Positions 19,571 through 26,191 of a DNA stretch of 30,767 bases are shown here, piece after piece. Under the pieces are notes generated by a model. The model made no database searches and was not told where the DNA came from. It was given only the letters and a program-made list of their open reading frames with translations. The stretch is from an uncultured bacterium (lineage in GTDB: Bacteria; Patescibacteriota; Patescibacteriia; 2-12-FULL-60-25), in contig CALFEO010000009.1 of the NCBI GenBank assembly GCA_937949995.1, positions 1 through 30,767 on the forward strand, in the 5' to 3' direction. Every line of letters begins with the position of its first letter. Position 1 is the first letter of the stretch. Position numbers and translations under genes: made by a program.

Positions 19571-19586
19571 CTTGGAGTATACCAAG
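19571..19586 (-). promoter_or_regulatory. Extended -10 promoter candidate within an inverted repeat
   Basis: On the minus strand TGGTATACT gives a TGN-extended -10 about 50 nt before the start at 19527. The TATACT hexamer is exactly the spacer of an inverted repeat CTTGG/CCAAG, which could be an operator. No good -35 box is seen at the right distance, which is tolerable for an extended -10. Confidence 0.35.
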
Positions 19587-19662
19587 AATTCAATAAGAAA
19601 GCATGACATATATTGATAACAATGTCAATTACTTCACACTTACTTGGTTGGATGAAAAAAAT

Positions 19663-19693
19663 AAAAACCCCCTCTTGTACAAAAAAAGGGGGG
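19663..19693 (-). terminator. Terminator of lipoprotein paralogue 1
   Basis: On the minus strand a run of C residues pairs with GGGGG across an AT-rich loop, followed by TTTTTATTTTTTT. It begins just after the TAA stop at 19707. The CCCCC/GGGGG style matches the terminators of the next two paralogues. Confidence 0.75.
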
Positions 19694-19706
19694 TAATTTT
19701 GTATTC

Positions 19707-21203
19707 TTACAGGCTACTCGCATCTGAGCCGGGGTTACCGCTCGATCCCGCGCTTCCGGCCTCCGCATTAATGCCCGCATCAGCCGGTTCCGGATCATCC
19801 ATGTTGAGCGGGATTTCAAACAGTCTCGCTGTGATGGGATCCGAGACAAAGAGCAAGGGTGTAATGTCCGGCACAACCTTGAAGTAAATTCCGATCGGCT
19901 GTTTGCAAACCGGAATACCTTGTGCGGCAAGTTCCGGAGGACAGGGGATGTGAAACTTGCCCCAGCTCATCTTGTCCTCATAGCCCTCGTAGCCGTCCAA
20001 TTCCACAACCTCCACCCATGTTTTGGCCGCCTCATCGAGGGCGTAGATTGTGACTCCCTTGGCCACAAAGTCAGGATCATCTTGTCCGCCCTGATTGCCT
20101 AGAATCGGAGGAGTAACCATGTACAGCACATCATTCGGCGCCGCAATCAAGGCCACAACCAGCATGGGCATCGAGGAAACCTCGGTAACGGTTTTGCCGT
20201 CCGGAGAGATGTTGTACAAACGCTTGGCGCCGACATCACCCATCCAGTAACTGCCGTCTTCTTTGAGAGCCAGTGAAATCCGGATCGAGGTCGGCATTCT
20301 GTAGGGCAAAGAATCGAATTCTTCGCATCCCGAGATACTCTCGTAGTCCGAGGGAATCGGCAAAGACGCGATCTCTTCGACTTCGTGAGGTTCATCCATG
20401 TCGATCTTCATGAGTTTTGCCGGCAAAATGGGCACCGCGCCTTTTGGTGCGGATTTTTCATAGCCGGGCAAAGTAGTCACGACCAAAAACCCTTGCGGAT
20501 GGGCCATCAAAGTCGATGGCAATCCAAAGCCTTGTGCCAGGATCTTCGGTTCGGAGTTTGGCATCAGTTCGTAAACCGCATCCATGGCGCTTGTGGCAAA
20601 GAAAAAGCGGTTCAGCTTTGTCTCGATGTCAAAAGTCACGCCCGTATAAGCATACAGACTGTTTCCATTGACTTCGATGAGCTTGGTGATAAAACAATCG
20701 ATCGTCCAATCGGTTTTCCAATTGGGAAAGTATCGGTCTACGCCGATTTCACCATTCGGTTTGTAAGTCACCGCATATGGCTGTTCGGCCGGCTGTAAAC
20801 CGCCCGTGCCCAACTTGCTGTAGGGCGGTGTGATGATCACGAAATCGGATGACGGTTTGGTTTGCCCAAAGTCAACCTTTGGAATCACATCCGGCAAAGG
20901 TTCGGTTTGTCCGGCATCCGCATCTTCAAGTCCGCCGTCCAATTCTCCGTCCATGGTTCGCATGGCCGGCTCTTTCAGACTGATACCCAAGATGGGCCCG
21001 CCGTTTCTCATAATCACTTGAGGCGTTCCGGCCTTGCCGATCACACCCTTCTTCCAGCTATTCGACCCCGCGGACCCGCCGCTTCCCGCAGTGCCTCCGC
21101 TTCCGCCCGCGCCCTTGCCCCCCTCATCGCTTCCGCAAGAGGCAAGCATGGAGAAGCTCAAACCGAGCACCGCAACCAACCAAAAAGTAAGTGTCCGTTT
21201 CAT
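19707..21203 (-). CDS. Lipoprotein paralogue 1 with Gly/Ser/Ala linker and propeller-like body
   Basis: The 498-residue product starts MKRTLTFW. Its lipobox is LASC with Cys23. A Gly/Ser/Ala linker spans about residues 31-48, then comes the family motif WKKGVIGK (50-57) and an Asp/Glu-rich stretch near 82-105. The body shares motifs with the two paralogues: VDFGQTKPSSDF, TPPYS, NGN.LYAYTGV.FD, ...VYELMPN, HPQGFLVV, DVGAKRLYNISPDG, MSWG, DPITARLFEIPLNM. It ends in a short Gly/Ser/Ala tail. AAAGG lies 9 nt before the chosen start in all three paralogues; the ATG three codons upstream sits directly against it and is less likely. The repeated phrases suggest an NHL/SMP-30-type propeller, but no catalytic set is recognised. 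It is the first of three tandem cassettes and is predicted to be anchored outside the cytoplasmic membrane. Confidence 0.88.
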   Translation of the reverse strand: MKRTLTFWLVAVLGLSFSMLASCGSDEGGKGAGGSGGTAGSGGSAGSNSWKKGVIGKAGTPQVIMRNGGPILGISLKEPAMRTMDGELDGGLEDADAGQTEPLPDVIPKVDFGQTKPSSDFVIITPPYSKLGTGGLQPAEQPYAVTYKPNGEIGVDRYFPNWKTDWTIDCFITKLIEVNGNSLYAYTGVTFDIETKLNRFFFATSAMDAVYELMPNSEPKILAQGFGLPSTLMAHPQGFLVVTTLPGYEKSAPKGAVPILPAKLMKIDMDEPHEVEEIASLPIPSDYESISGCEEFDSLPYRMPTSIRISLALKEDGSYWMGDVGAKRLYNISPDGKTVTEVSSMPMLVVALIAAPNDVLYMVTPPILGNQGGQDDPDFVAKGVTIYALDEAAKTWVEVVELDGYEGYEDKMSWGKFHIPCPPELAAQGIPVCKQPIGIYFKVVPDITPLLFVSDPITARLFEIPLNMDDPEPADAGINAEAGSAGSSGNPGSDASSL

Positions 21204-21247
21204 TGTCTTCATCCTTTCTTCACTTGTGAAGGAGCAATCCTTCATTT

Positions 21248-21278
21248 GTCATTTCGAACGCACGTGAGAAATCTCCAC
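21248..21278 (+). repeat. Single GTCATTTCGAA...GAGAAATCTCCAC repeat
   Basis: One copy of the dispersed 31-32 nt repeat lies just upstream of lipoprotein gene 1, between the start codon and the heptamer array. On the gene strand it falls within the predicted leader. Confidence 0.8.
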
Positions 21279-21337
21279 CCTCAACTTCAACCGTATGTTT
21301 GTTCTTGCAACCTTATTATCTCTCATCCGATTACTTG

Positions 21338-21407
21338 TAGCTAGCAGCTAGCAGCTCGTAGCTAGTGGCTTGTAGCTTGTAGCTAGTGGCTTGTAACTTG
21401 TAGCTTA
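21338..21407 (-). repeat. Heptamer tandem array, ten units, in the leader of lipoprotein 1
   Basis: Exactly ten 7-nt units read TAGCTAG, CAGCTAG, CAGCTCG, TAGCTAG, TGGCTTG, TAGCTTG, TAGCTAG, TGGCTTG, TAACTTG, TAGCTTA on the plus strand. The array abuts the -10 box at 21407-21412, so a transcript would start within it. The opposite-orientation form of the unit, CAGCTTC then AAGCCAC, lies on the far side of the promoter at 21446-21459. Confidence 0.85.
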
Positions 21408-21436
21408 TTGTAGCCACATTTTTCCCATTTTGTCAA
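21407..21436 (-). promoter_or_regulatory. Sigma70-type promoter for lipoprotein 1
   Basis: On the minus strand TTGACA (21436-21431), an 18-nt spacer and TACAAT (21412-21407) make a strong match. The same box pair with the same spacing is found upstream of the other two paralogues. The predicted leader is about 200 nt. Confidence 0.65.
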
Positions 21437-21464
21437 TCGCTTTACCAGCTTCAAGCCACGTTTT

Positions 21465-21670
21465 GTCATTTCGAATCGGATGTGAGAAATCTCCACTGTT
21501 ATCACCAACCAAATAACAAGTTCGTCATTTCGAACTGATGTTAGAAATCTCCACCGTTATCACCAACCAAATAACAAGTTCGTCATTTCGAATCGGATGT
21601 GAGAAATCTCCACTGTTATTACTAGCCATAGTTTTGTTAGCGGAGATTTCTCACCTTCGTTCGAAATGAC
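21465..21670. repeat. Three direct and one inverted GTCATTTCGAA repeats
   Basis: Direct copies lie at 21465-21496, 21524-21554 and 21582-21613. They are separated by nearly identical 27-nt spacers (TGTTATCACC...AACAAGTTC). An inverted copy at 21642-21670 lies 28 nt after the third, so the pair can form a long hairpin. The third-plus-inverted arrangement with its spacer recurs at 24142-24229 and 26310-26428. Confidence 0.85.
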
Positions 21671-21712
21671 GAAGAGGGTTTTCGAAATGAAAAATAGAGG
21701 TAAACTTGGCTG

Positions 21713-21754
21713 GTTTACTGTGCTTGACAGGCATGCCTGTCAAGCACAGTAAAC
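21713..21754. repeat. Perfect 42-nt palindrome, copy 1
   Basis: The arms run from GTTTACTGTGC to GCACAGTAAAC around a GGCATGCC centre, with no mismatch. A GTAAAC at 21700-21705, 7 nt upstream, can also pair with the left end GTTTAC, giving an alternative short hairpin. The palindrome follows an inverted GTCATTTCGAA pair, as it does at the other two sites. Confidence 0.9.
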
Positions 21755-21877
21755 TCAGCATTTTCAGCACCTTAATAAGATTATCAATCTCTATCTATAT
21801 TCCCACCCCAGTAGCATCCCGTCATCTTATATGTAATTGTGCGGGATAATCATGTTAATTTGAGCGAGAATCATGTT

Positions 21878-22008
21878 AATCAAGGTTCAGACAATAAGTA
21901 ATCATGTTAATATGAGCGAGAATCAAGACACGTCGTTCGCGAACCACGTCGGTCGCGACCGAGCGTGGCGAACGACAGTGTCAAGTTAATCAAGGTTCAG
22001 ACAATAAG
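21878..22008. repeat. 131-nt direct repeat copy A with internal hairpin element
   Basis: This is identical to 22043-22173. It consists of the GGTTCAGACAAT-type repeat with an inserted hairpin at 21927-21982. The hairpin arms begin GACAC and end GTGTC, with TCGTTCGC/GCGAACGA inside. At the centre is a perfect 14-nt palindrome, TCGGTCGCGACCGA (21949-21962). TCAA flanks both sides of the hairpin, as a target duplication would. Confidence 0.85.
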
Positions 22009-22042
22009 TAATCATGTTAATATGAGCGAGAATATGAGCGGC

Positions 22043-22173
22043 AATCAAGGTTCAGACAATAAGTAATCATGTTAATATGAGCGAGAATCAAGACACGTCG
22101 TTCGCGAACCACGTCGGTCGCGACCGAGCGTGGCGAACGACAGTGTCAAGTTAATCAAGGTTCAGACAATAAG
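22043..22173. repeat. 131-nt direct repeat copy B with internal hairpin element
   Basis: This second identical copy is offset by 165 nt and separated from the first by 34 nt of the same repeat family. Its hairpin is at 22092-22147 with the central palindrome at 22114-22127. It ends just before the terminator of lipoprotein 2. Confidence 0.85.
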
Positions 22174-22185
22174 CACTCCGGATAT

Positions 22186-22217
22186 ATAAAAACCCCCTCT
22201 TCAGTCAAAGAGGGGGC
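22186..22217 (-). terminator. Terminator of lipoprotein paralogue 2
   Basis: On the minus strand CCCCCTCTT pairs perfectly with AAGAGGGGG across a 6-nt loop, followed by TTTTTATATA. It starts about 20 nt after the TAG stop. Confidence 0.85.
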
Positions 22218-22236
22218 ACAGGGAGATTTGTTTCTC

Positions 22237-23880
22237 CTAGTTTCCGGCCGAACCTGCAGTTCCCGCGGATCCGCTCGCACCGGCCGAACCCGCGGTTCCT
22301 CCGGCTCCGGCCGATCCGGCAGTACCGCTTGCACCTGCTGAACCTGCAGTTCCCGCAGTTCCGGCACTTCCGCCTTCACCACCGGCTCCGCTCGATCCGG
22401 CCGAGCCGCCGGTTCCGGCATCAACGCCGCCACCCATATCAAGGGGCACGGCAACAAGTTCGCCCTTGATCGGGTCGATGATGTAAAGAATGGGCGAAGC
22501 GCCGTGCGAAATCTTGGTAAAGACTCCGTACGGCATTCGGCAAGCGCCTTCGGACGCAAACTGGGGAGGGCAATCCGCTCCATACATGCCCCAGCTCATA
22601 CTTTTGATGTATGGATCGTATCCCGTAAGTTCCAGAATATCCGTCCAATTGCTTCCATCGTAAGCACGAATCATGGTTCCTTGCAGAACCGTGTCCGAGC
22701 TCTTGTTGAGCAGGGGCGCGTCGATCATGTACATTACTTCGTTCGGCGCGAAGATTGCGCTAGCCGTCAAAAGCGGCATGTCCGAGAATTGCTCGACAGT
22801 ACTGCCGTCCTTGGCAACAGCGTAAACGATTCGCGCGCCAACATCACCAACTAGGAACGATGAGTCGTTTCTCACGGCTACCGGAATACGAATCCCGCTA
22901 GCCGGCGCCAGCTTAGTATGCTTAAAGCATATGTTAGTGGTGATCTGAGCCGGAGTGGCGTAATTGCTCGTAATCGGCAAAGTTGCCAGCAAGCTCACCT
23001 CCGGAACCGAGCCCGTGGTAATCTTGACCAGCTTGGGCGCCTCTGTCGGCAACGATATGGGCGCGTTCTTCACGTACCCCGGGAGCACGCTCACAACCAA
23101 GTAACCTTCCGGATGGCACAGAATTGCCGAAGGAACTCCGGGTTCGGGCAACTGGTCGGTCAGCGTTTTACGCTCGCCGTCATCGAACAACTCGTAAACC
23201 TTGTTGCTCGCATTAGTTACAAAGAAATGTCGGCCAAAGCACTCAGTCATATCAACCGAGAGTCCGCCATATGACTTGAGTTGTTCGCCATTCACGGTCG
23301 TTTCGAAGGTATTGAAACAGCCAAGAGTGAACTCGGTTGTCCAATCCGGAAAATGCTGAACGGTTTCAATCGAAGCATCCGGCTTCACCACAATGGTAAG
23401 CGGTGCAATCGTCGGATCTTCATTGGTATCCGCATAAGGCGGAACCGGCAGCCACATTTCCGTAAAGTCCGGAGTGATGCCGTTAAAGTTGATGGTCGGC
23501 GCCGTGTTCGGCGTACCCGCTTCATCTCCGGCATCCAACAGAGCGTCTTCCGCGGCATCATCGGCTCCGTCCGCATTTGCTTCCGGATCCGCGTCCAAAC
23601 CCGCGTCCAAATCCATGGTGCGCATGGCCATTCCCGGCCGCACCGCAAAACCCTGAATCTGCCCGGCGTTCTTGGCCAGCACAATGCTTCCCACACTGGC
23701 CTTGCCGACAACACCCTTCTTCCAACTATTCGACCCCGCAGACCCACCGCTTCCCGCAGTGCCTCCGCTTCCGCTTGCTCCGCCTGCGCCCTTGCTCTCC
23801 TCATCGCTTCCGCAAGAGGCCAGCATGCCCAAGCACAAACTCACCACCACAGTCACCCAAAAAGCAAGTCGATTTTTCAT
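22237..23880 (-). CDS. Lipoprotein paralogue 2 with long Gly/Ser/Ala C-terminal tail
   Basis: The 547-residue product starts MKNRLAFW, three codons after an in-frame ATG that lies directly on the AAAGG. The lipobox is LASC with Cys23. A Gly/Ser/Ala linker (31-51) leads to NSWKKGVVGK, then a very acidic Asp/Ala-rich stretch at about 91-123. The body has the family motifs INFNGITPDFTEM, PPYA, AYGGL-like SYGGLSVD, SNKVYELFDDGE, CHPEGYLVVSVLPGY, VGDVGARIVYA, APNEVMYMI, MSWGMYG and DPIKGELVAVPLDM. The last 60 or so residues are a low-complexity run of GSAG/GTAG units. Length exceeds the sister proteins by about 50 residues because of this tail. The body is propeller-like and its role is unknown. 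The gene sits in the middle cassette and has its own promoter and terminator. Confidence 0.88.
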   Translation of the reverse strand: MKNRLAFWVTVVVSLCLGMLASCGSDEESKGAGGASGSGGTAGSGGSAGSNSWKKGVVGKASVGSIVLAKNAGQIQGFAVRPGMAMRTMDLDAGLDADPEANADGADDAAEDALLDAGDEAGTPNTAPTINFNGITPDFTEMWLPVPPYADTNEDPTIAPLTIVVKPDASIETVQHFPDWTTEFTLGCFNTFETTVNGEQLKSYGGLSVDMTECFGRHFFVTNASNKVYELFDDGERKTLTDQLPEPGVPSAILCHPEGYLVVSVLPGYVKNAPISLPTEAPKLVKITTGSVPEVSLLATLPITSNYATPAQITTNICFKHTKLAPASGIRIPVAVRNDSSFLVGDVGARIVYAVAKDGSTVEQFSDMPLLTASAIFAPNEVMYMIDAPLLNKSSDTVLQGTMIRAYDGSNWTDILELTGYDPYIKSMSWGMYGADCPPQFASEGACRMPYGVFTKISHGASPILYIIDPIKGELVAVPLDMGGGVDAGTGGSAGSSGAGGEGGSAGTAGTAGSAGASGTAGSAGAGGTAGSAGASGSAGTAGSAGN

Positions 23881-23923
23881 GATCCCCATCCTTTCTTCAC
23901 TTCACTTTTGAAGGAACTTTCTT

Positions 23924-23965
23924 CAGCTTTTAGCCACTAGCTTCCAGCCTCTAGCCTCTAGCATA
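23924..23965 (+). repeat. Heptamer tandem array, six units, near the start of lipoprotein 2
   Basis: The units are CAGCTTT, TAGCCAC, TAGCTTC, CAGCCTC, TAGCCTC, TAGCATA, in the orientation opposite to the array beside the promoter. The array lies between the leader stem-loop and the ribosome binding site. Confidence 0.8.
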
Positions 23966-24014
23966 ACACCAACTGCAACTTCTTGTCTCTCCATACTATT
24001 GTCGCAGGTGTTAT
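23963..24014 (-). promoter_or_regulatory. Leader stem-loop element shared by lipoproteins 2 and 3
   Basis: ATAACACC and GGTGTTAT close a 52-nt segment whose inner part includes TCTTGTCTCTCC and ATACTATTGTCGC (plus strand). A same-length, closely similar element is at 26018-26069. It lies downstream of the predicted promoter, so it would be part of the mRNA leader. No known riboswitch is recognised. Confidence 0.5.
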
Positions 24015-24021
24015 TTGCTCG

Positions 24022-24049
24022 TAGCTGGTAGCTAGTGGCTTGTAGCTCA
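24022..24049 (-). repeat. Heptamer tandem array, four units, abutting promoter 2
   Basis: The units are TAGCTGG, TAGCTAG, TGGCTTG, TAGCTCA (plus strand). The last unit touches the -10 box at 24049-24054, the same arrangement as in cassettes 1 and 3. Confidence 0.8.
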
Positions 24050-24078
24050 TTGTAGCCACATTTTTCCCATTTTGTCAA
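24049..24078 (-). promoter_or_regulatory. Sigma70-type promoter for lipoprotein 2
   Basis: TTGACA (24078-24073), an 18-nt spacer and TACAAT (24054-24049) are read on the minus strand. The spacer sequence is the same as in cassette 1. It lies between heptamer arrays of opposite orientation. Confidence 0.65.
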
Positions 24079-24087
24079 TCGCTTTAC

Positions 24088-24120
24088 CAGCTACCAGCTT
24101 CTAGCTGCTAGCCACTAGCC
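24088..24120 (+). repeat. Heptamer tandem array upstream of promoter 2
   Basis: CAGCTAC, CAGCTTC, TAGCTGC, TAGCCAC and a partial TAGCC. This is the inverted partner of the array at 24022-24049. Together they could place the promoter in the loop of a cruciform. Confidence 0.8.
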
Positions 24121-24141
24121 AAACCAACTCAACTCCGGTTT

Positions 24142-24229
24142 GTCATTTCGAACGCATGTGAGAAATCTCCACTGTTATTACAAGCCATAGTTTTGTTAGC
24201 GGAGATTTCTCACGTCCGTTCGAAATGAC
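24142..24229. repeat. Inverted pair of GTCATTTCGAA repeats
   Basis: The direct copy at 24142-24172 and the inverted copy at 24201-24229 are separated by 28 nt closely matching the spacer in cassette 1. The two copies can pair into a long hairpin. Confidence 0.85.
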
Positions 24230-24272
24230 AAAGAGGGTTTTTAAAATGACAAATAGAGGTAAACTTGGCTGG

Positions 24273-24312
24273 TTTACTGTGCTTGGCAGGCATGCCTGCC
24301 AAGCACAGTAAA
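24273..24312. repeat. Perfect 40-nt palindrome, copy 2, with covarying arm change
   Basis: This matches copies 1 and 3 except that TTGACAGG/CCTGTCAA has become TTGGCAGG/CCTGCCAA. Both arms changed together, so the palindrome stayed perfect. The right end runs into the AATCATGTTAATC repeat fragment. Confidence 0.9.
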
Positions 24313-24337
24313 TCATGTTAATCAAGGTTCAGACAAT
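24311..24337 (+). repeat. Fragment of the GGTTCAGACAAT dispersed repeat
   Basis: AATCATGTTAATC followed by AAGGTTCAGACAAT, the same sequence as in the 21.84-22.17 kb block. It lies between the palindrome and the terminator of lipoprotein 3. Confidence 0.75.
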
Positions 24338-24342
24338 GTATT

Positions 24343-24373
24343 TAAAAACCCCCTCTTAAGTCAAAGAGGGGGC
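24343..24373 (-). terminator. Terminator of lipoprotein paralogue 3
   Basis: On the minus strand CCCCCTCTT pairs with AAGAGGGGG, followed by TTTTTAAA. It is nearly the same sequence as the terminator of paralogue 2. A second hairpin, CCGGAT/ATCCGG at 24403-24419, lies between it and the stop codon. Confidence 0.85.
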
Positions 24374-24428
24374 ATGGGGAGATTCGTCACCCCGAGCTTC
24401 CACCGGATCTTGCATCCGGTTTGGTATT

Positions 24429-25919
24429 CTACATATCAAGAGGAATCGCTGAAAGCTCTCCCTTGATTGGGTCAACAACGTAAAGCACAGGCTGTGCTCC
24501 GGGGATGACTTTGATAAAGCCACCGCTGGGCTGGTAGCATTCGGCATCACTTGCCATCCCATCAGGGCAATCAACCCGGATGTACTGGTTGCTCATGAAT
24601 TTGCCGTAAGGCTCATAGCCGGAAAGTTCTTGGACAATCGTCCATTCTTTTCCATCATAAGCCTTGATCACCGCATTCCTAGCGATGGTATCATACGTCC
24701 ACTCAATAATCGGAGGCTCCACCGAGTAAACGACATCATTCGGAGCCATGATTGCCGAAACAGTGAACTGTTCCATGTAGGCAAACTGTTGCACATTGGA
24801 ACCGTCATTGTCACAAGAGTAAATGCGTTTCGCAGCCGGATCAGCGATGAGCAGAGTATTGTCGGCTCTGACTGCGAACGGAACGTTGACGCCAATCGGA
24901 ATGTATCTATCCGTTGTTCCCGGATAGGTTCCGCACATGGCGATCGTCGTGTTGTCGGCATAATCAGCCGTGGGTTCGATGATTACGATTGTGGTGAGTT
25001 CGCCCGTATCAATGTTGACGCGGTGCAAACCAACACCGGTAGCGGGCTTTACGCCACCCGTGTCAAAATCATCTTCATACTGCGGCAAGGTGCTGATGAG
25101 AAGCTCTCCTTGATGGCACTGCACCAAAGATGGTCCGGGCAGATTTTCCACGAGAACATCCATGTCTCCATTGGGATATACTTCCCAAACCTTGTTGGAC
25201 ATGTTTGAAATGAGGAAGTATCTGTTCATGCAGGTGGCCAGATCAAACCCCAGGCCACCGTATGCCCGCAGTTCATTGCCGTTCACATTTGTGTTGTACG
25301 CACCAAGGCAGTGTGAGGCAAAATCTGTGCTGGGCCAAGTTGGAAATGGCTGCAGAATTGTCATTTCGCCGGCCTGGTCCACAACGGCAATTTCCGGCGC
25401 CAGCAAATTTTCTTCAGGCCAACCATACGTATATGGCGGAATCGGAATCAGCATTTGTGTGAAATCAGGAGTGATACCCGAAAAGTTAATGGACGGAGTT
25501 GTGTCTGGAGCAGTCGTGCCCGAATCATCTCCTCCATCCATGGGATCGTCCATGACATGATCTTTCAACATCATGGGAGTGGATGCATTCACGGCAATGC
25601 CTTGAATCCGTCCTGCATTCGAAGAGATTTCAATGATACCCTTCGATTTCCCAACTACACCCTTCTTCCATCCGTTTTCCGGAGCACCGGCTTCGCCTCC
25701 GCCGCCTCCCGTTCCACCATCTCCACCGGCACCGCCAATACCTCCCGTTCCGCCCGAGCCTCCGGTCGCGCTGTCTCCGGCACCGCCGTCGTCAACGCTT
25801 CCTCCGCTTCCGCTTGTTCCGCCTGCGCCCTTGCTCTCTTCATCGCTTCCGCAAGAGGCCAGCATGCCCAAGCACAAACTCATCACCACAGTCACCCAAA
25901 AAGCAAGTCGATTTTTCAT
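24429..25919 (-). CDS. Lipoprotein paralogue 3 with long Gly-rich N-terminal linker
   Basis: The 496-residue product starts MKNRLAFW with AAAGG 9 nt upstream. The lipobox is LASC with Cys23. The Gly-rich linker is the longest of the three (about residues 31-80) and leads to NGWKKGVVGK. Family motifs follow: INFSGITPDFTQM, PPYTY, NGNELRAYGGLGFD, SNKVWEVYPNGD, LLIADPAAKRIYSCDNDG, APNDVVYSVEPP, ELSGYEPYGKFMS and DPIKGELSAIPLDM. The protein stops right after IPLDM and has no Gly/Ser tail. The same frame downstream of the TAG reads NTKPDARSGGSSG before a TGA, which looks like a remnant of such a tail. The first 120 nt, covering signal peptide and start, differ from paralogue 2 at only about three positions, while the bodies have diverged. 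Function is unknown; a surface-exposed propeller is inferred. Confidence 0.88.
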   Translation of the reverse strand: MKNRLAFWVTVVMSLCLGMLASCGSDEESKGAGGTSGSGGSVDDGGAGDSATGGSGGTGGIGGAGGDGGTGGGGGEAGAPENGWKKGVVGKSKGIIEISSNAGRIQGIAVNASTPMMLKDHVMDDPMDGGDDSGTTAPDTTPSINFSGITPDFTQMLIPIPPYTYGWPEENLLAPEIAVVDQAGEMTILQPFPTWPSTDFASHCLGAYNTNVNGNELRAYGGLGFDLATCMNRYFLISNMSNKVWEVYPNGDMDVLVENLPGPSLVQCHQGELLISTLPQYEDDFDTGGVKPATGVGLHRVNIDTGELTTIVIIEPTADYADNTTIAMCGTYPGTTDRYIPIGVNVPFAVRADNTLLIADPAAKRIYSCDNDGSNVQQFAYMEQFTVSAIMAPNDVVYSVEPPIIEWTYDTIARNAVIKAYDGKEWTIVQELSGYEPYGKFMSNQYIRVDCPDGMASDAECYQPSGGFIKVIPGAQPVLYVVDPIKGELSAIPLDM

Positions 25920-25957
25920 GGTCTTCATCCTTTCTTTACTTGTGAAGGAACTTACTT

Positions 25958-26020
25958 CAGCCACTGACCACTGACCACTGTCCACTAGCCACTAGCCACT
26001 AGCCACTGTCCACTAGCATA
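25958..26020 (+). repeat. Heptamer tandem array, nine units, upstream of lipoprotein 3
   Basis: The units are CAGCCAC, TGACCAC, TGACCAC, TGTCCAC, TAGCCAC three times, TGTCCAC, TAGCATA. They keep strict 7-nt periodicity. The position equals that of the six-unit array in cassette 2. Confidence 0.85.
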
Positions 26021-26069
26021 ACATCAACCGCAATATCTTGTCTCTCCATACTATTGTCGCAGGTGTTAT
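26018..26069 (-). promoter_or_regulatory. Leader stem-loop element, cassette 3 copy
   Basis: This has the same 52-nt length as 23963-24014. The closing arms are ATAACATC and GGTGTTAT, with one mismatch. The inner sequence TCTTGTCTCTCC...CTATTGTCGC is unchanged. Confidence 0.5.
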
Positions 26070-26076
26070 TCGCTCG

Positions 26077-26104
26077 CAGCTAGAAGCTTGTAGCTTGTAG
26101 CTTA
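26077..26104 (-). repeat. Heptamer tandem array abutting promoter 3
   Basis: CAGCTAG, AAGCTTG, TAGCTTG, TAGCTTA (plus strand), touching the -10 box at 26104-26109. Confidence 0.8.
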
Positions 26105-26133
26105 TTGTTGCCACAATTTTCCCGCTTTGTCAA
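26104..26133 (-). promoter_or_regulatory. Promoter for lipoprotein 3 with weakened -10
   Basis: TTGACA (26133-26128), an 18-nt spacer and AACAAT (26109-26104). The first base of the -10 differs from TACAAT in cassettes 1 and 2, and the spacer has a few changes, so this copy may be weaker. Confidence 0.5.
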
Positions 26134-26142
26134 TCGCTTTAC

Positions 26143-26177
26143 CAGCTTCAAGCCACTAGCTACTAGCCACTGGCCAA
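26143..26177 (+). repeat. Heptamer tandem array, five units, upstream of promoter 3
   Basis: CAGCTTC, AAGCCAC, TAGCTAC, TAGCCAC, TGGCCAA. It is oriented opposite to the array at 26077-26104, so promoter 3 is again enclosed by inverted arrays. Confidence 0.8.
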
Positions 26178-26191
26178 ACCAACCATGGTTT

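Noticed and set aside
21465..21613. CRISPR-like array (three 31-32 nt repeats with 27-nt spacers)
   Set aside because: The spacers are nearly identical to each other, the same spacer recurs in other intergenic regions, inverted copies exist and no cas gene is present. It is a duplicated dispersed repeat.
23281..23940. 219-codon plus-strand frame over the start of lipoprotein 2
   Set aside because: It is antisense to the signal peptide and acidic linker of the lipoprotein. Similar Arg/Ser/His-rich frames appear opposite the other paralogues only because of their composition.
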